A stretch of DNA of 37,500 nt, taken from contig RPFO01000016.1 in assembly GCA_009746045.1 (NCBI GenBank), forward strand, positions 549,395 through 586,894. The letters run 5' to 3'. Below are positions 28,000 to 37,500 of this stretch, piece by piece; position 1 is the first letter of the stretch; every line of letters starts with the position of its first letter. The position numbers and the translations under genes are program-made. The notes under the pieces are model-generated. The model saw only the letters and a list, made by a program, of their open reading frames with translations, made no database searches and was not told the DNA's origin. This stretch comes from Mesostigma viride. Its lineage: Eukaryota > Streptophyta > Mesostigmatophyceae > Mesostigmatales > Mesostigmataceae.

Positions 28000-29806
28000 G
28001 ACTAACGGTCGAATTTCGCGCCGCGCCGTGAGCGCCGCGCCACCTGTGACGGATGTCAGTGGTCCGGTGGGTCCGGGAACACTTAGGGACGAAGGTGATG
28101 CATAGGTTTGGGGGTAATATTCGCCATAGCCTGGTAATTACAACGTGCATTGAGAATGTATCACGTGACTTTGGCGGGAAAATTTCGCTCGCGCGCGCGC
28201 GTAATGAGATATGGCTGACAACGTGCCGCTGTCACGAAATTTTTGCGTCTCACGGCTTGAAACGGTTCAGAATGTTGCTCAGAATGACGATGCATGATTT
28301 TCGTAGGTCAGGCACCGCCAGATTTATAGGGTTAGGAAAATACAGGTAGGAAAATATGACTTTCCTGGTCGTCAGTTCCAGATGAGTCATAGCTTGTCAT
28401 AGGTCGATTTTCTCCCTATGGCCGGGCAATCTGCGCCAGCCCGGGCATCCAGTTTGGGTAAGGGACGTCAGCTGCAGCGTTTGCTGAGAATGCGGACTAG
28501 TTTAGTGGCCATCTTTGCACGGAACATCGACCTGGTAGCCATGGTGGATCATGAAGTATGCGGCTATGGCGGCCTTTGCCTGTGGAGCATCAGTATGTGT
28601 GAGATATGAGGGTCCCGGCCAGCGGAATCCGGGTAGGGCATGAACGAGCCAGGTACGACAACGTATTTGCGTGTTGTTTGCAGCGGAATACGTATCCCAT
28701 GCATTATGAATGACGATTTTATCCATGCATATTTCAGCAAGTTCCATGCCTGTTGTAAAGAGTGGTATTAGCCCTGAAAGTGCCCAGTTTTGGGCATTTC
28801 TCTGGAGTATACCACTCCGTCAGTGCAGGTAGGCAACGTGTTTGTATTCCAGCACTTTTGACAGCCTTTGATAGCTTGTTATAATGCATTATTGTGCTGC
28901 ATGTCATAGATAGCTGTTTTCACGCGCGTAACCCACACACATGTATGAGCACGTTATATAGGGGTAATGGGTTATCCGGGTGGTCTGACCCAAGGAAACC
29001 CCCATTGGACTATCCAACTAAGTTGTCCAATGTTGGTATTGAGATTCCCTGCCCTCCCTGGGAAGTTAGGGGGGGGTAGACTTTTCCTTGGGGAAAAAAG
29101 ATCGTCTTTTGGCCAGCTTTGACTGGAGCTATCATCCAAATGCTTTGATAAAGCCAAGGTATTATTGCATACTCTGAAAGCCCTTGAAGTGTAGATGCTC
29201 CTAGCATCTTGGTTGGGGGTATTTGGAGTTGTGGCCTGTAAGTTATGATTTTTTTCATTTTCAGGGGTATAAAAGTGCCAAAAATGGGTCAGCGGACTAT
29301 GGGTTAAAAGGTGCGTCTAACGAGCTCCCTCTTGCCCGCAACCTTTGAGGCTAGCCGCCATGCGGTCCATGTCGGTCACAGGCTGTCTTACGTGGGTACG
29401 TAAGCACCTGCAAACCACATTGTTCTCATGACGGCTAGCCCGGATTGCGGTTGGATTACGGGTAAAGTGCTGTTCGTAGGACGGTACAAGCTATGGTCAG
29501 TGCATACCCGGCAGGTGCTGGGTTTCCTGACTATGCAAATACCCCCTTACCGCAGGTGCGGACGACACACTTTAACCCCTGGTTACGGAATTACCATGCA
29601 CTGGCGGTTTAGTGGAGGAACCACTAACGCCTTCCCTGGCGATTCGACTTCGCCTAGAAACCCCCCCTGAGATCTGCCGTCATTGCTAGACACGGCAAGG
29701 CAATGAGGCTTCCACCCATGGTCATCACCCATCAGCTCAATTCCGGCACCCCACCACCACCCGACACTGACATTCTTCCTCGTTTGTGGTTTGTCTGCGC
29801 TTTTCC
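28000..29806 (+). other. Presumed LINE B 5' region, no supported gene
   Basis: No recognisable protein. Some or all of this is probably the 5' untranslated region/promoter of LINE B, but its 5' end and TSD could not be found. The short plus-strand frames (28053-28349 and others) have no known domain. Confidence 0.4.
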
Positions 29807-31453
29807 ATGGTTGCCCCGCAGGCCCCGTACGCCATGAGCCACACCGACCTTGTCCATGGCAAAGTTCCACCGTCCCCTGAATTGAAAGCTGCGCTTCAAG
29901 CATCTACAGAGAAAATCTTGGTCATCATCCTACACGGCATGGATGCTTCGGTCTCTGACAGGAATGAGCTGAGGAAGCTGATGGCCGAGCGGGGCGGTAT
30001 AATAGTGGGCGGCGTAAAAAACCAACCAAACTTCCATGTACGCTTCCCATCCGCAGAAGCTGCTGAGGCAGTTCTTAAAGCTTACGTCCACGGCAAGGGC
30101 AACCCGTCCATCATGGTGGGCCCCAAGGTCTTCCGGCTTCACAAGTACCAGCCCGAGTACAGTGGTGCCGAATTCACCCTCACTCTGTCGCACTTACCGG
30201 CAGAAACACGCGACATTGCGGTGATACCTATGCTTATCAGACCCTGGGGCACGCCGTCGAACCCGGCGCTCTACGAGGAATCCGTTCAAGGCAAAGCATC
30301 ACGGGCCGCAAAAGAAGAAATCAAGGTGAACTCCGCAGCCATGGGGTTCACACCCAACTTCGACCCGGCACGTGGGCTTACAGGAGACGGTCTAAACCTG
30401 ATCTACGGCATGCCGGGCGGCTACTCGGAGGATGGGCCCCGCTGCATTCCGGACATCATCACGGTGCAAACTCACGACAACTCCGGCAAGATCGCCAGCA
30501 ACCACAAGATCACCACGCAGATCGACATGGAGCGCCCGGTGTGCACCAGCTGCATGAGGAGCCGGGAACATGAGCCTAAGGACTGCCCGCACAGGTCCAC
30601 GGCTAACAGGGCTAAGAAGGACCGCATGGCTCATGCCAACCTCGGCCCCACACCGCGCCCCGATAATGCCCAGGATCCCAACGGCAGCCGGAACACAACC
30701 ATGGGAGAGGATATCAACCGCTTCCTCTGGAACGGACTGGCCGACTGGAGGGTCTGTCACGACCTGGGTATGCCGGCGGGGGCAAGGATTGCCCTCAAGC
30801 TCCACCTTCTCATCACCTCAACCGGCAACGAGGACTCCATTTTCTGCCCGCTCAACGAGGCCAACGAACCCTACCTGTACGTCTGGGAACCTCGTGGGTA
30901 CAAAACACAACGCCCACTCGACTTCTGGACCGACGCGCAGATGCACATTGACAGCCTGGCGCTGAACCCACTGGTCACACTCAACCCGGAAACCCCCACC
31001 CTTCACATGGCCCACGTTGAGAATGGGGGTCCCAGGAGGGGAATTGACCTAGTGAAGATCCTCCTCCCAGGCACATACCAGCCAGATGACACGGGCAAGA
31101 TACCGGATGCGGCCGGGCGATGGCTACTAACGTCCAAGAAGCAACTTTTCGAGGGCAGCAGCACCCCCTGGCCACAGTACAGGCCTGTCCGCCGCAAGGA
31201 CCAGCCAACCGCGGACACCGAGCCACCGGGATCGCCGCTGCACATTCCCAACGCCGCCAACGGGGCAGAGCTCAGCCTACCGGAGAATCTTGAGGAGGGG
31301 GACGAGATCGGGGAACACATGGACACGGAGGCGCCGGGGCAAGGAACTAAGCGCGCCCGGCCGGCAGCCACCGGGGTCACTCACAACACCGGCCTGGACA
31401 TCCGTGGCGGCGCCGGACGCAACGGACGTGGCGGCCGCGCCCACCGTGACTAG
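29807..31453 (+). CDS. LINE B ORF1 protein (RRM-like + zinc knuckle)
   Basis: 548 residues from the first ATG; a GTG seven codons upstream is in frame but unlikely as a eukaryotic start. Residues ~36-95 look like an RRM (KILVIILHGMDASV...NFHVRFPSAEAAEAVLKAYV). Residues ~246-260 are CTSCMRSREHEPKDC, a CX2CX5HX4C zinc knuckle, one residue longer than the canonical spacing. The C-terminus is Gly/Arg-rich (RGGAGRNGRGGRAHRD), often RNA-binding. ORF1 proteins of such LINEs coat the element RNA. The frame is intact, so the protein could still be made. Confidence 0.8.
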   Translation: MVAPQAPYAMSHTDLVHGKVPPSPELKAALQASTEKILVIILHGMDASVSDRNELRKLMAERGGIIVGGVKNQPNFHVRFPSAEAAEAVLKAYVHGKGNPSIMVGPKVFRLHKYQPEYSGAEFTLTLSHLPAETRDIAVIPMLIRPWGTPSNPALYEESVQGKASRAAKEEIKVNSAAMGFTPNFDPARGLTGDGLNLIYGMPGGYSEDGPRCIPDIITVQTHDNSGKIASNHKITTQIDMERPVCTSCMRSREHEPKDCPHRSTANRAKKDRMAHANLGPTPRPDNAQDPNGSRNTTMGEDINRFLWNGLADWRVCHDLGMPAGARIALKLHLLITSTGNEDSIFCPLNEANEPYLYVWEPRGYKTQRPLDFWTDAQMHIDSLALNPLVTLNPETPTLHMAHVENGGPRRGIDLVKILLPGTYQPDDTGKIPDAAGRWLLTSKKQLFEGSSTPWPQYRPVRRKDQPTADTEPPGSPLHIPNAANGAELSLPENLEEGDEIGEHMDTEAPGQGTKRARPAATGVTHNTGLDIRGGAGRNGRGGRAHRD

Positions 31454-31480
31454 GTAAGACCTGCCTGATACGCCACTAAC

Positions 31481-34400
31481 ATGAGCCAACTCACCATAGT
31501 ATCATGGAATGTACGTGGTCTCAATAGCTATGGAGTACGTACTGCTAATGGCATTCCCAATACTACTCGTATCAAGCAATTAACCCTTCACCTCGCATCA
31601 TTACTGCAGGGCTACGGCGGCCCAGCCCATGAGATCTGGCTGGGCCTGCAAGAGCATAAAATTCAAGGCCCCGGGGTCACGGCCAACAAAGCAGTGAGAG
31701 CACTAGCTCCTAATAGTGAGAGTCGATGGGCTTGGGCGCGAGGAACCCAGGGGGGCACAGCTTTGATTCAATACCGTAAAACGGCTTCCTCACACCTCAC
31801 CTGCCACACTTGGTCCCAACCGGTAGATACGGCGGCGGCTCAATGGCAAGGCCGCTGGGTACGACAGCACATCACCTGGGGTAGCAAGCAGGGGTACCTT
31901 CTTTCAATTTACGCCCCAACCGACCCAGCTGAACAACATAATTTTTTCAAAGACATGTTTCAGATGATCCACGCCATTATTTCCCACGGCCTGGAGGTCA
32001 TATTGATGGGTGATTTCAATCTAGACATGGCGGCGCACCCTCAATCACGTACAAACCCCTTTCACGAACAGCTACTAGAGCTTAACCTACACGACCTACT
32101 GCGCTCCAGGGACAACGACCACACTTGGCTTGCAACACGCGACGGTCACCGCATCACACGCCGTCTAGACAGAATCTATGCCACGCACGCTTGGGCGGAC
32201 CTTGTATGTCATGCTAGGGTAGATCGCTCTATCACTCTTTCGGACCACTACCCTTGTATTATCACCTTAACGCACCACACCCCACCGACGCGGGGACCCG
32301 GTATCCCCCGCTTCAACCGAGACTTATTGAGGGATCAAACATTCACGGCTCAAGTAAAAGCTTTTTGGCGAGAGTGGGTGGCCAGCATCCCTCACTATAC
32401 CGATCATTGTCGATGGATGCAAGCCGGCCTACAACATGTACTGCAACTTTCTAAGAAATACACTGCTGAGCTTAGACAACAGAAAGGCCATGAATACCGA
32501 TGTTACGAACGTATTGTCAATCGTCTACAACTTAAGCAAACACTCACTACTTATGACATGGCGAAAATGCAACAAGCCCAGCTAGCCTTGGACAAACTAC
32601 GATACGAAAGACACGCTAACGCCATAGATGCGGAAAACCTTTGGTGGCACACAACGGGGGAAAAAATGAATAAAGAATATTTTGCACTCCTCCCGAAGCA
32701 ACGAACACACACGCTGATAACTGAAATTCACGACGACCAGGGCATCCACACCGACACCCATTCCATACTAAACAGCGGTCATCAATATTTTACGAAGCTA
32801 TTCCGAAGTAAACCGCACCCTCAAGCACCTCAAGCTATCCACCAAGTCCTTCAGGCGATACCACGGCGCCTCACCACCACGCAGCAGCAAGAACTAGATC
32901 AGACACCCACACAAGCTGAGACACAGGCTGCTATGCTCAAAATCAAACTCGGTAGTGCACCCGGAGTGGACGGCATCCCTGTAGAATTTTGGAGGAAGTT
33001 TTGGCCCGACCTTTCTGCCGGCTTTTACAAATGCGTCCTCGAAGTATGGCGCACAGGTATCGTCCCTGGCAACTGGGCAGAAACCGCACTAATCCTCATA
33101 TTTAAAAAGGGGTCTAAAACTCAATGGCAAAACTACCGTCCCATACGACTACTCACGGTTGCGTACAAAATCATCAGTAAAATACTACAACTACGCATTT
33201 ACACAGTACTCGACGACCTAATCGGTCCGGAACAAGTCGGCTTCCGCGCTAACCTACACATAAACGATAGCATTACCATGCTTATGGACATAGTGGAAAA
33301 AGCGTGGCGCCACAACATACTCGGCATCATACTATTCTGGGATTTCAAAAAAGCTTTTGACCGCATGTGTTGGGACTACCTTGAGAAGACATTGCGCGGT
33401 TTCGGATTTGGTGGCACTTTCACGCATGTCACCATCGGTATGATTCAATCGCTCTCATGGACCCTACTCCTAAACGGGCACTTCTCACGCACAGGCACTA
33501 GCTCTAGGTCACTCCCACAAGGCGACTGCATGTCCCCGCTCCTGTTTCTTCTTGCGCATGCCGGGCTGTTCTTTTTGCACGCTCGCGACAACAGGATCAG
33601 GGGCTTCCCCATCCAAGGTAAACCGCGAGGTTTGTTCCAAACTGCTTATGTTGATGACACCACTAATGTCTGCACCTCCACTACCGATGTGCATGCTATC
33701 ATGGAGAATATCACGACATACTCTATGGCCTCTCAACAGCGGTGTAACGTGCAAAAGTCCACGGGGCTGCACATCGGGAGAGGATCCTCCCCCCGCTTAT
33801 CACTCCCTAATCTGCCTGTGACATGGGTCCAGCCAGACGGTCACCACCTATTACACAACTGCCCTATCGGTTGCACTATGGATGGACGTCTTGCTGAACA
33901 CCCCACCTTTTTGTATGACAACACAACACACAGTGGCAAACTCACAGGCATGCTCCAAGCGGCATCAAGATGGGCAGCGGTTCCCCGTCTCAGCCTACGG
34001 GGCAGGGTCCTCATCACCAACCAAATGTTATTCTCCAAAGTGCTCTACTACTGCCAAGGTCACCCACCTAACGAGTACACCACCAAGATCATCCAACGAA
34101 TCGGCAGCAATTTTGTTTGGAAACAGCAGGGTATCATAACACACACGGTGCCGGGATGGATCGATCGGGACATGTCCTATATGCCATGGGTTCAAGGAGG
34201 CTTGGGCTTACATAATATGGAGTGGCGCTTATGGTCAGTGTACACCAAACAGATCCTAACCGCTTTCATAGGCGTAAACGCACACCCTGGTTGTATGTTG
34301 GCACAAGAAGCTTTCGCCACAACCTATACCCACAACAATGGTACATCATGGCACTTGGGGCCTCTCCGTGATTTGGAAGAAGATGATGGACAAGGCCAAG

Positions 34401-36230
34401 TGGGCCCAGGTCATAGAGGACAACGAGCCCCCCCCAGTGGGGAAGCGCCCGCGTGTGCAATCCCACGGGAGGCACGCTAGATAGCTCCCCCTAGGGCAGC
34501 GTGCGGCTGCCTAGATAGATGATGTAGTTAGAATGTTGCTAGATAGATGTAGTATGTAGCCAATGTAGATAGATTAGACCGGTAGGAATGTTTGCACCCA
34601 TCCATCCATTCATCGGGGTTAATGCTCCGTGACTCCCCAACGGGAGCACGAGTCTAATTAATTAATTAATGGCACTTAATTGGGGGCAGCAATACTTACA
34701 TGTGCGCTCACTTCGTATAAAGGCTTATCATGGTACTGGGCACGTATGTGGAAAGGTTATAAGAACCTAAAACCGGACAGAATTATTGCTCACCCTACCA
34801 CGCGGGAAGAGGTGGCACGCCAACCATTATATTTCAATGATTTGCTGCGCGATAGTGAGCACTGATAATGTGTTTGGTGTTTTAAGCGGCCGCAACCCAT
34901 ATGAGGGCTTTTTGACGGCCAACCCGCCGGTTACGCGAATCATCGATTTATACGCGGCTGACGGTGACCGATATCGCCTCCTAACATACACGGAAATCAG
35001 TGCGTGGATCGCAAACATGCCCAGCCGACCAGCTTGGGACAACCTTCTACAAGCAATTCCCGCAGGATGGCATACCCTCATGACAACCCCACGCAAACCC
35101 CTACAAGTCGGGGAATGGGTGAGCTATTACCCGGATCGCGACACGCCCATACATAAGGGCTGCATCGTTGCGGTCGCGTCGACGGGCGTTACCATACAAT
35201 TGCTCCAGGAGACACCCGACGGTCAAGGACTTCTCGGCAAATTGATTACATCGTACGCCTACATTCCAGCATTTCAATGTCACCGCATTCGAGTGGTCCC
35301 GTGGTCACTGTCACAGGCGTGCATGTTACCCTTGGACCCCACCACAGTGATACGCGACACCACATGGCTACACGTTGGCAAAGGGCGACTGGACACGCTT
35401 GCTCTAGACCCGCTAGAATTTGGGTGGGTCCTCACATCTGGCGGCACCCCCATGACGAAGTGCCTTTTCGAGTACACGGCAGACTGGGGATACCGGCTAC
35501 TTCTACATAAAAATCATGATAGGATGCACCCGGGTCGCCTCCGCTGGCACCCCGAGTGGCCGGGCTACACCTGGATCAAGAACATTACCTTGGCAGTTGA
35601 TCACCCATTGGTTGACAAACGGGCCACCGACGTCCAGCACCTGCTTATGCATCGGGCCATCGGGGTCAATTCCCAATTGCACCACCGGTACTCCCACGCG
35701 GCGGCGTGCTTATGCAACTTTCCAGATGAAACAATTGAGCACAGATTTCTGGACTGCCAACTCGCCGGGGTTTGGCAATGGCTGCTGGGTATATGGGCCA
35801 AGTGGATGGCTATTACAGCTCCCCCCACCACCGTCACACTATCTACGGTTATTTTCGGCATCACGGGATCATTACGGGACGCGAGCCTCACAGCCAACCA
35901 GATGGCATGGATATGGCTACGCACGACGATGCTTCACACCATATGGCAAGTTCGCAACGAGACCGTATTCACGTTACGTGCCGCGTACACGAGAGGTGCC
36001 GTGGTCCGCCGGCCGGGTTTATCTCCTCTTGGAACCTGGCTATGCGTCGTTACTGGCTCCTGGCGACGGAACAACACAAAGTATGGGACCCGGGCCCTAA
36101 CAATGACACCCCCAGCCCCCTGGAAGTCTTCCATGCACTCATGGGCATGAACCAGGTCTTTACACGTATGCCGGATGACGATATATCTACAGTACAATGG
36201 CTACCTTGGTCGCAGGGCGCGCCTTATTAA
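31481..36230 (+). pseudogene. LINE B ORF2: endonuclease - reverse transcriptase - zf-RVT, broken
   Basis: The first ~957 codons (to 34356) are open. The APE-type endonuclease shows SWNVRGLN (N10), LQEHK (E58), MGDFN (D178, N180), LDRIY (D230) and SDH (D255, H256). The RT shows SAPGVDGIP (~492-500), WDFKKAFDR (D621), SLPQGDCMSP (~677) and YVDD (723-726). A 312-bp insertion at 34357-34668 then adds a foreign tail, so the frame ends at 34480. Beyond it the LINE continues: a frameshift in a five-G run near 34681, another near 34860, and one near 36000. The zinc-binding zf-RVT segment is CLCNFPDETIEHRFLDC (about 35710-35757). The endonuclease and RT active sites are intact, but the full protein is not encoded. 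Confidence 0.85.
34357..34668 (+). mobile_element. Nested LINE 3' end inside LINE B, 9-bp TSD
   Basis: Flanked by ATGGCACTT (34348-34356 and 34669-34677). It encodes, in a frame different from LINE B, a LINE C-terminus starting WKKMMDKAKWAQVIEDNEPP and ending RHAR, similar in layout to the LINE A end WKKIVKAHTPDPVGKPPPP. It finishes with the hairpin CTCCC-CAAC-GGGAG (34633-34646) and a TTAA-type tail. A relative of LINE A rather than the same family. Confidence 0.85.
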
Positions 36231-36329
36231 TGCGGGCACCCCAATTTAGGCAAAACTAGGCATTTCAGGCTATTTTTGGCATACCTGGGTCACCTTAACT
36301 GTTATATGGAAATAAACTAACACCCATTT

Positions 36330-36375
36330 CACCGGAGTACGAGTACCGAGTAGTACTCGAGTACTACTCGAGTAC
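36330..36375 (+). repeat. Outlying GAGTAC/GTACTC repeat block
   Basis: AGTACGAGTACCGAGTAGTACTC-type sequence, related to the 42-bp unit, directly after the LINE B 3' region. It marks the return from LINE B into hAT-like subterminal sequence. Further short GAGTACTACTCGAGTACTACTC-type blocks lie at 36699-36775. Confidence 0.7.
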
Positions 36376-36780
36376 CTGCGATACTCATATTGGCTGACTT
36401 ATAATTTCCCTAAAATTTACAAAAAAAACTATGAAGTAACGGGCCAAATATATATATAATTTCTCAAAATAACAATACTTTATGAAAAGAGACAACAAAT
36501 AAATAATAATGCTCAACAGCCTTGCAAGTCCGACATGATGACAAGAAGAGAATGATGGCGGCGGTAGCCGTGGGCAGGGCAGTGGGTGGCATTTTTCCTT
36601 TCCGAGCCGGCTGCGAACTTGTGAGGCCGGGCCAGCCAGTGTCGACCCGTGTCGAATGTCTCGCTATTCATGATAACCATGATGATTGTCCTCAGAACAT
36701 GAGTACTACTCGAGTACTACTCGACCATCTCAGGTTCATGAGTACTACTCGTGTACTACTCGAGTATCTGATACCTTCAC

Positions 36781-37030
36781 GAGTACGAGTAGTGAGTAGT
36801 ACTCGAGCTCAAAAAAGTCGGCGAGTACGAGTACCGAGTACTACTCAGGCTAAAAAAAGTCGGCGAGTACGAGTACCGAGTACTACTCGGGCTAAAAAAA
36901 GTCGGCGAGTACGAGTACCGAGTACTACTCGGGCTAAAAAAAGTCGGCGAGTACGAGTACCGAGTACTACTCGGGCTTCAAAAAAATGGCGAGTACCGAG
37001 TAGTGAGTAGTACTCACTACTCGGTACTCG
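36781..37030 (+). repeat. Right 42-bp subterminal minisatellite (six copies)
   Basis: Copies start at 36781, 36823, 36865, 36907, 36949 and 36991. The unit and its orientation are the same as in the left array, that is, direct rather than inverted relative to the element ends. Confidence 0.9.
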
Positions 37031-37368
37031 CCTTTTCTACTCGTGGACTTAGTACTCGTGGACCCAACCCTAGTACAGTGTACAGCCAGGCCATCAAGTA
37101 TGCAAGTACCTAATGTATGGGCGTTGCCTTTTCGAGGCCATTCACAACGATTTGACGATCCCTCATGAGTCATGACACACAAGCGGTGAGGCATCATCTC
37201 TGACGCTATGCACCGCTGCATGGCTGGCTGAACGGCAAGGCGCGGGCACGGTGGCAGTCACAAGTGCTGACCTTTTTTGAAGGCCATAAACCGGAGCCAT
37301 CACTGCCCGGCTTTCTCCCTTGCAAACTTTGCCAGAGTGGCATTTGTGGGTGTTTAATACAGGCAGCC

Positions 37369-37500
37369 ATGTCGACCTTCGCCTCATCTGCCCTCGTCAG
37401 GTCTGCGCGCACTTTGGTGTCGCAGTCTAATTTGCAACAAGCCGCGCAGATGCAGGCCCGGCGACAGTTCGCGGCCGGGGGTATGTTGGACTGCCTGGCA
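37369..37500 (+). CDS. 5' end of an unidentified gene with a mitochondrial-type presequence
   Basis: The ATG in GCAGCCATGTC context opens 44 codons to the window edge: MSTFASSALVRSARTLVSQS, then NLQQAAQMQARRQFAAGG. It is rich in Ser, Ala, Gln and Arg with no acidic residue in the first 38, and RRQF|AAGG resembles a mitochondrial processing site. Function cannot be assigned. A GTATGT at 37481 could be a splice donor, in which case the last residues shown are intronic. The gene lies 297 bases from the hAT-like element and is divergent from CKB. Confidence 0.5.
   Translation, partial: MSTFASSALVRSARTLVSQSNLQQAAQMQARRQFAAGGMLDCLA

Larger units (their letters stand above)
29807..36230 (+). mobile_element. 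LINE B: near full-length non-LTR retrotransposon
   Basis: ORF1 (29807-31453) and ORF2 (31481 onward) are in the same orientation, 27 bases apart. ORF2 has the order endonuclease - reverse transcriptase - zf-RVT, the layout of plant L1-type LINEs. The copy is dead: ORF2 contains a 312-bp nested insertion and about three frameshifts. 3' sequence after 36230 (to about 36325, with AAATAAAC) shows no CAAC hairpin and no clear tail or TSD. Confidence 0.8.
27550..37072. mobile_element. 9.5-kb hAT-like element carrying LINE B
   Basis: Begins TAGGGTTGGGTCCACG and ends with its exact inverse (37057-37072); the 16-bp repeats are perfect. Both sides carry the 8-bp duplication GTACAGTG (27542-27549 and 37073-37080). 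TSD length and the GGGTTGG-type end match hAT elements and resemble the smaller one at 14235. Both ends hold 42-bp minisatellites. No hAT transposase was found inside; the bulk is LINE B and its flanks. It is thus a non-autonomous element enlarged by a retrotransposon, sitting between two head-to-head genes. Confidence 0.75.

Noticed and set aside
28053-28349. 98-residue plus-strand frame as a hAT transposase remnant
   Set aside because: No BED finger, DUF659 or dimerisation motifs could be seen.

Overview
The window looks like nuclear DNA of a green-lineage eukaryote, most likely a green alga. The reasons are spliceosomal introns, a plant/green-algal type CK2 beta subunit, an organellar-type PPR protein with very long low-complexity insertions, non-LTR retrotransposons with an RRM/zinc-knuckle ORF1 and a plant-type zf-RVT C-terminus, and hAT-like DNA transposons. 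I cannot name the species. Three host genes are supported. The rest is mostly a nested graveyard of mobile elements, for which target-site duplications (TSDs) and inverted repeats can be read directly.

Layout. 1-1125: low-complexity DNA and probable intron of the PPR gene. 1159-6465 (minus): a 1.77-kb-codon 5' exon of a PPR protein. 6466-8300: no supported gene. 8300-19050: nested elements. These are several copies of an element that carries only an L1-ORF1-like gene; a broken reverse-transcriptase LINE ('LINE A') split by a 1.3-kb hAT-like element with exact 8-bp TSDs; a dispersed repeat ('R3'); and a 401-bp hairpin-rich insertion flanked by a 15-bp TSD. 19747-25451 (minus): a complete five-exon CK2 beta gene whose 2.8-kb third intron holds a 49-bp satellite, a 52-bp satellite, a LINE-type 3' hairpin with a 290-bp GAAT/GGGT/GGAT tail, and a MITE. 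25452-37368: a head-to-head intergenic region expanded by a (CTCAA)21-tailed retro-fragment, a 952-bp Tc1/mariner-like element and a 9.5-kb hAT-like element (27550-37072). The hAT-like element has 42-bp subterminal minisatellites and contains a near full-length but broken LINE ('LINE B'), itself hit by a truncated LINE. 37369-end: the first 44 codons of a gene with an apparent mitochondrial presequence.

The main theme is shared 3' machinery. At least nine retroelement 3' ends finish with the same small hairpin (stem CTCC/GGAG, loop CAAC or CCAC) followed by different short-repeat tails. Elements with an ORF1-like gene and no RT share this end with the RT-bearing LINE A, as expected if they are mobilised in trans. 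A second theme is partial copies of exon-intron junctions lying inside introns of both the PPR and the CK2 beta gene.
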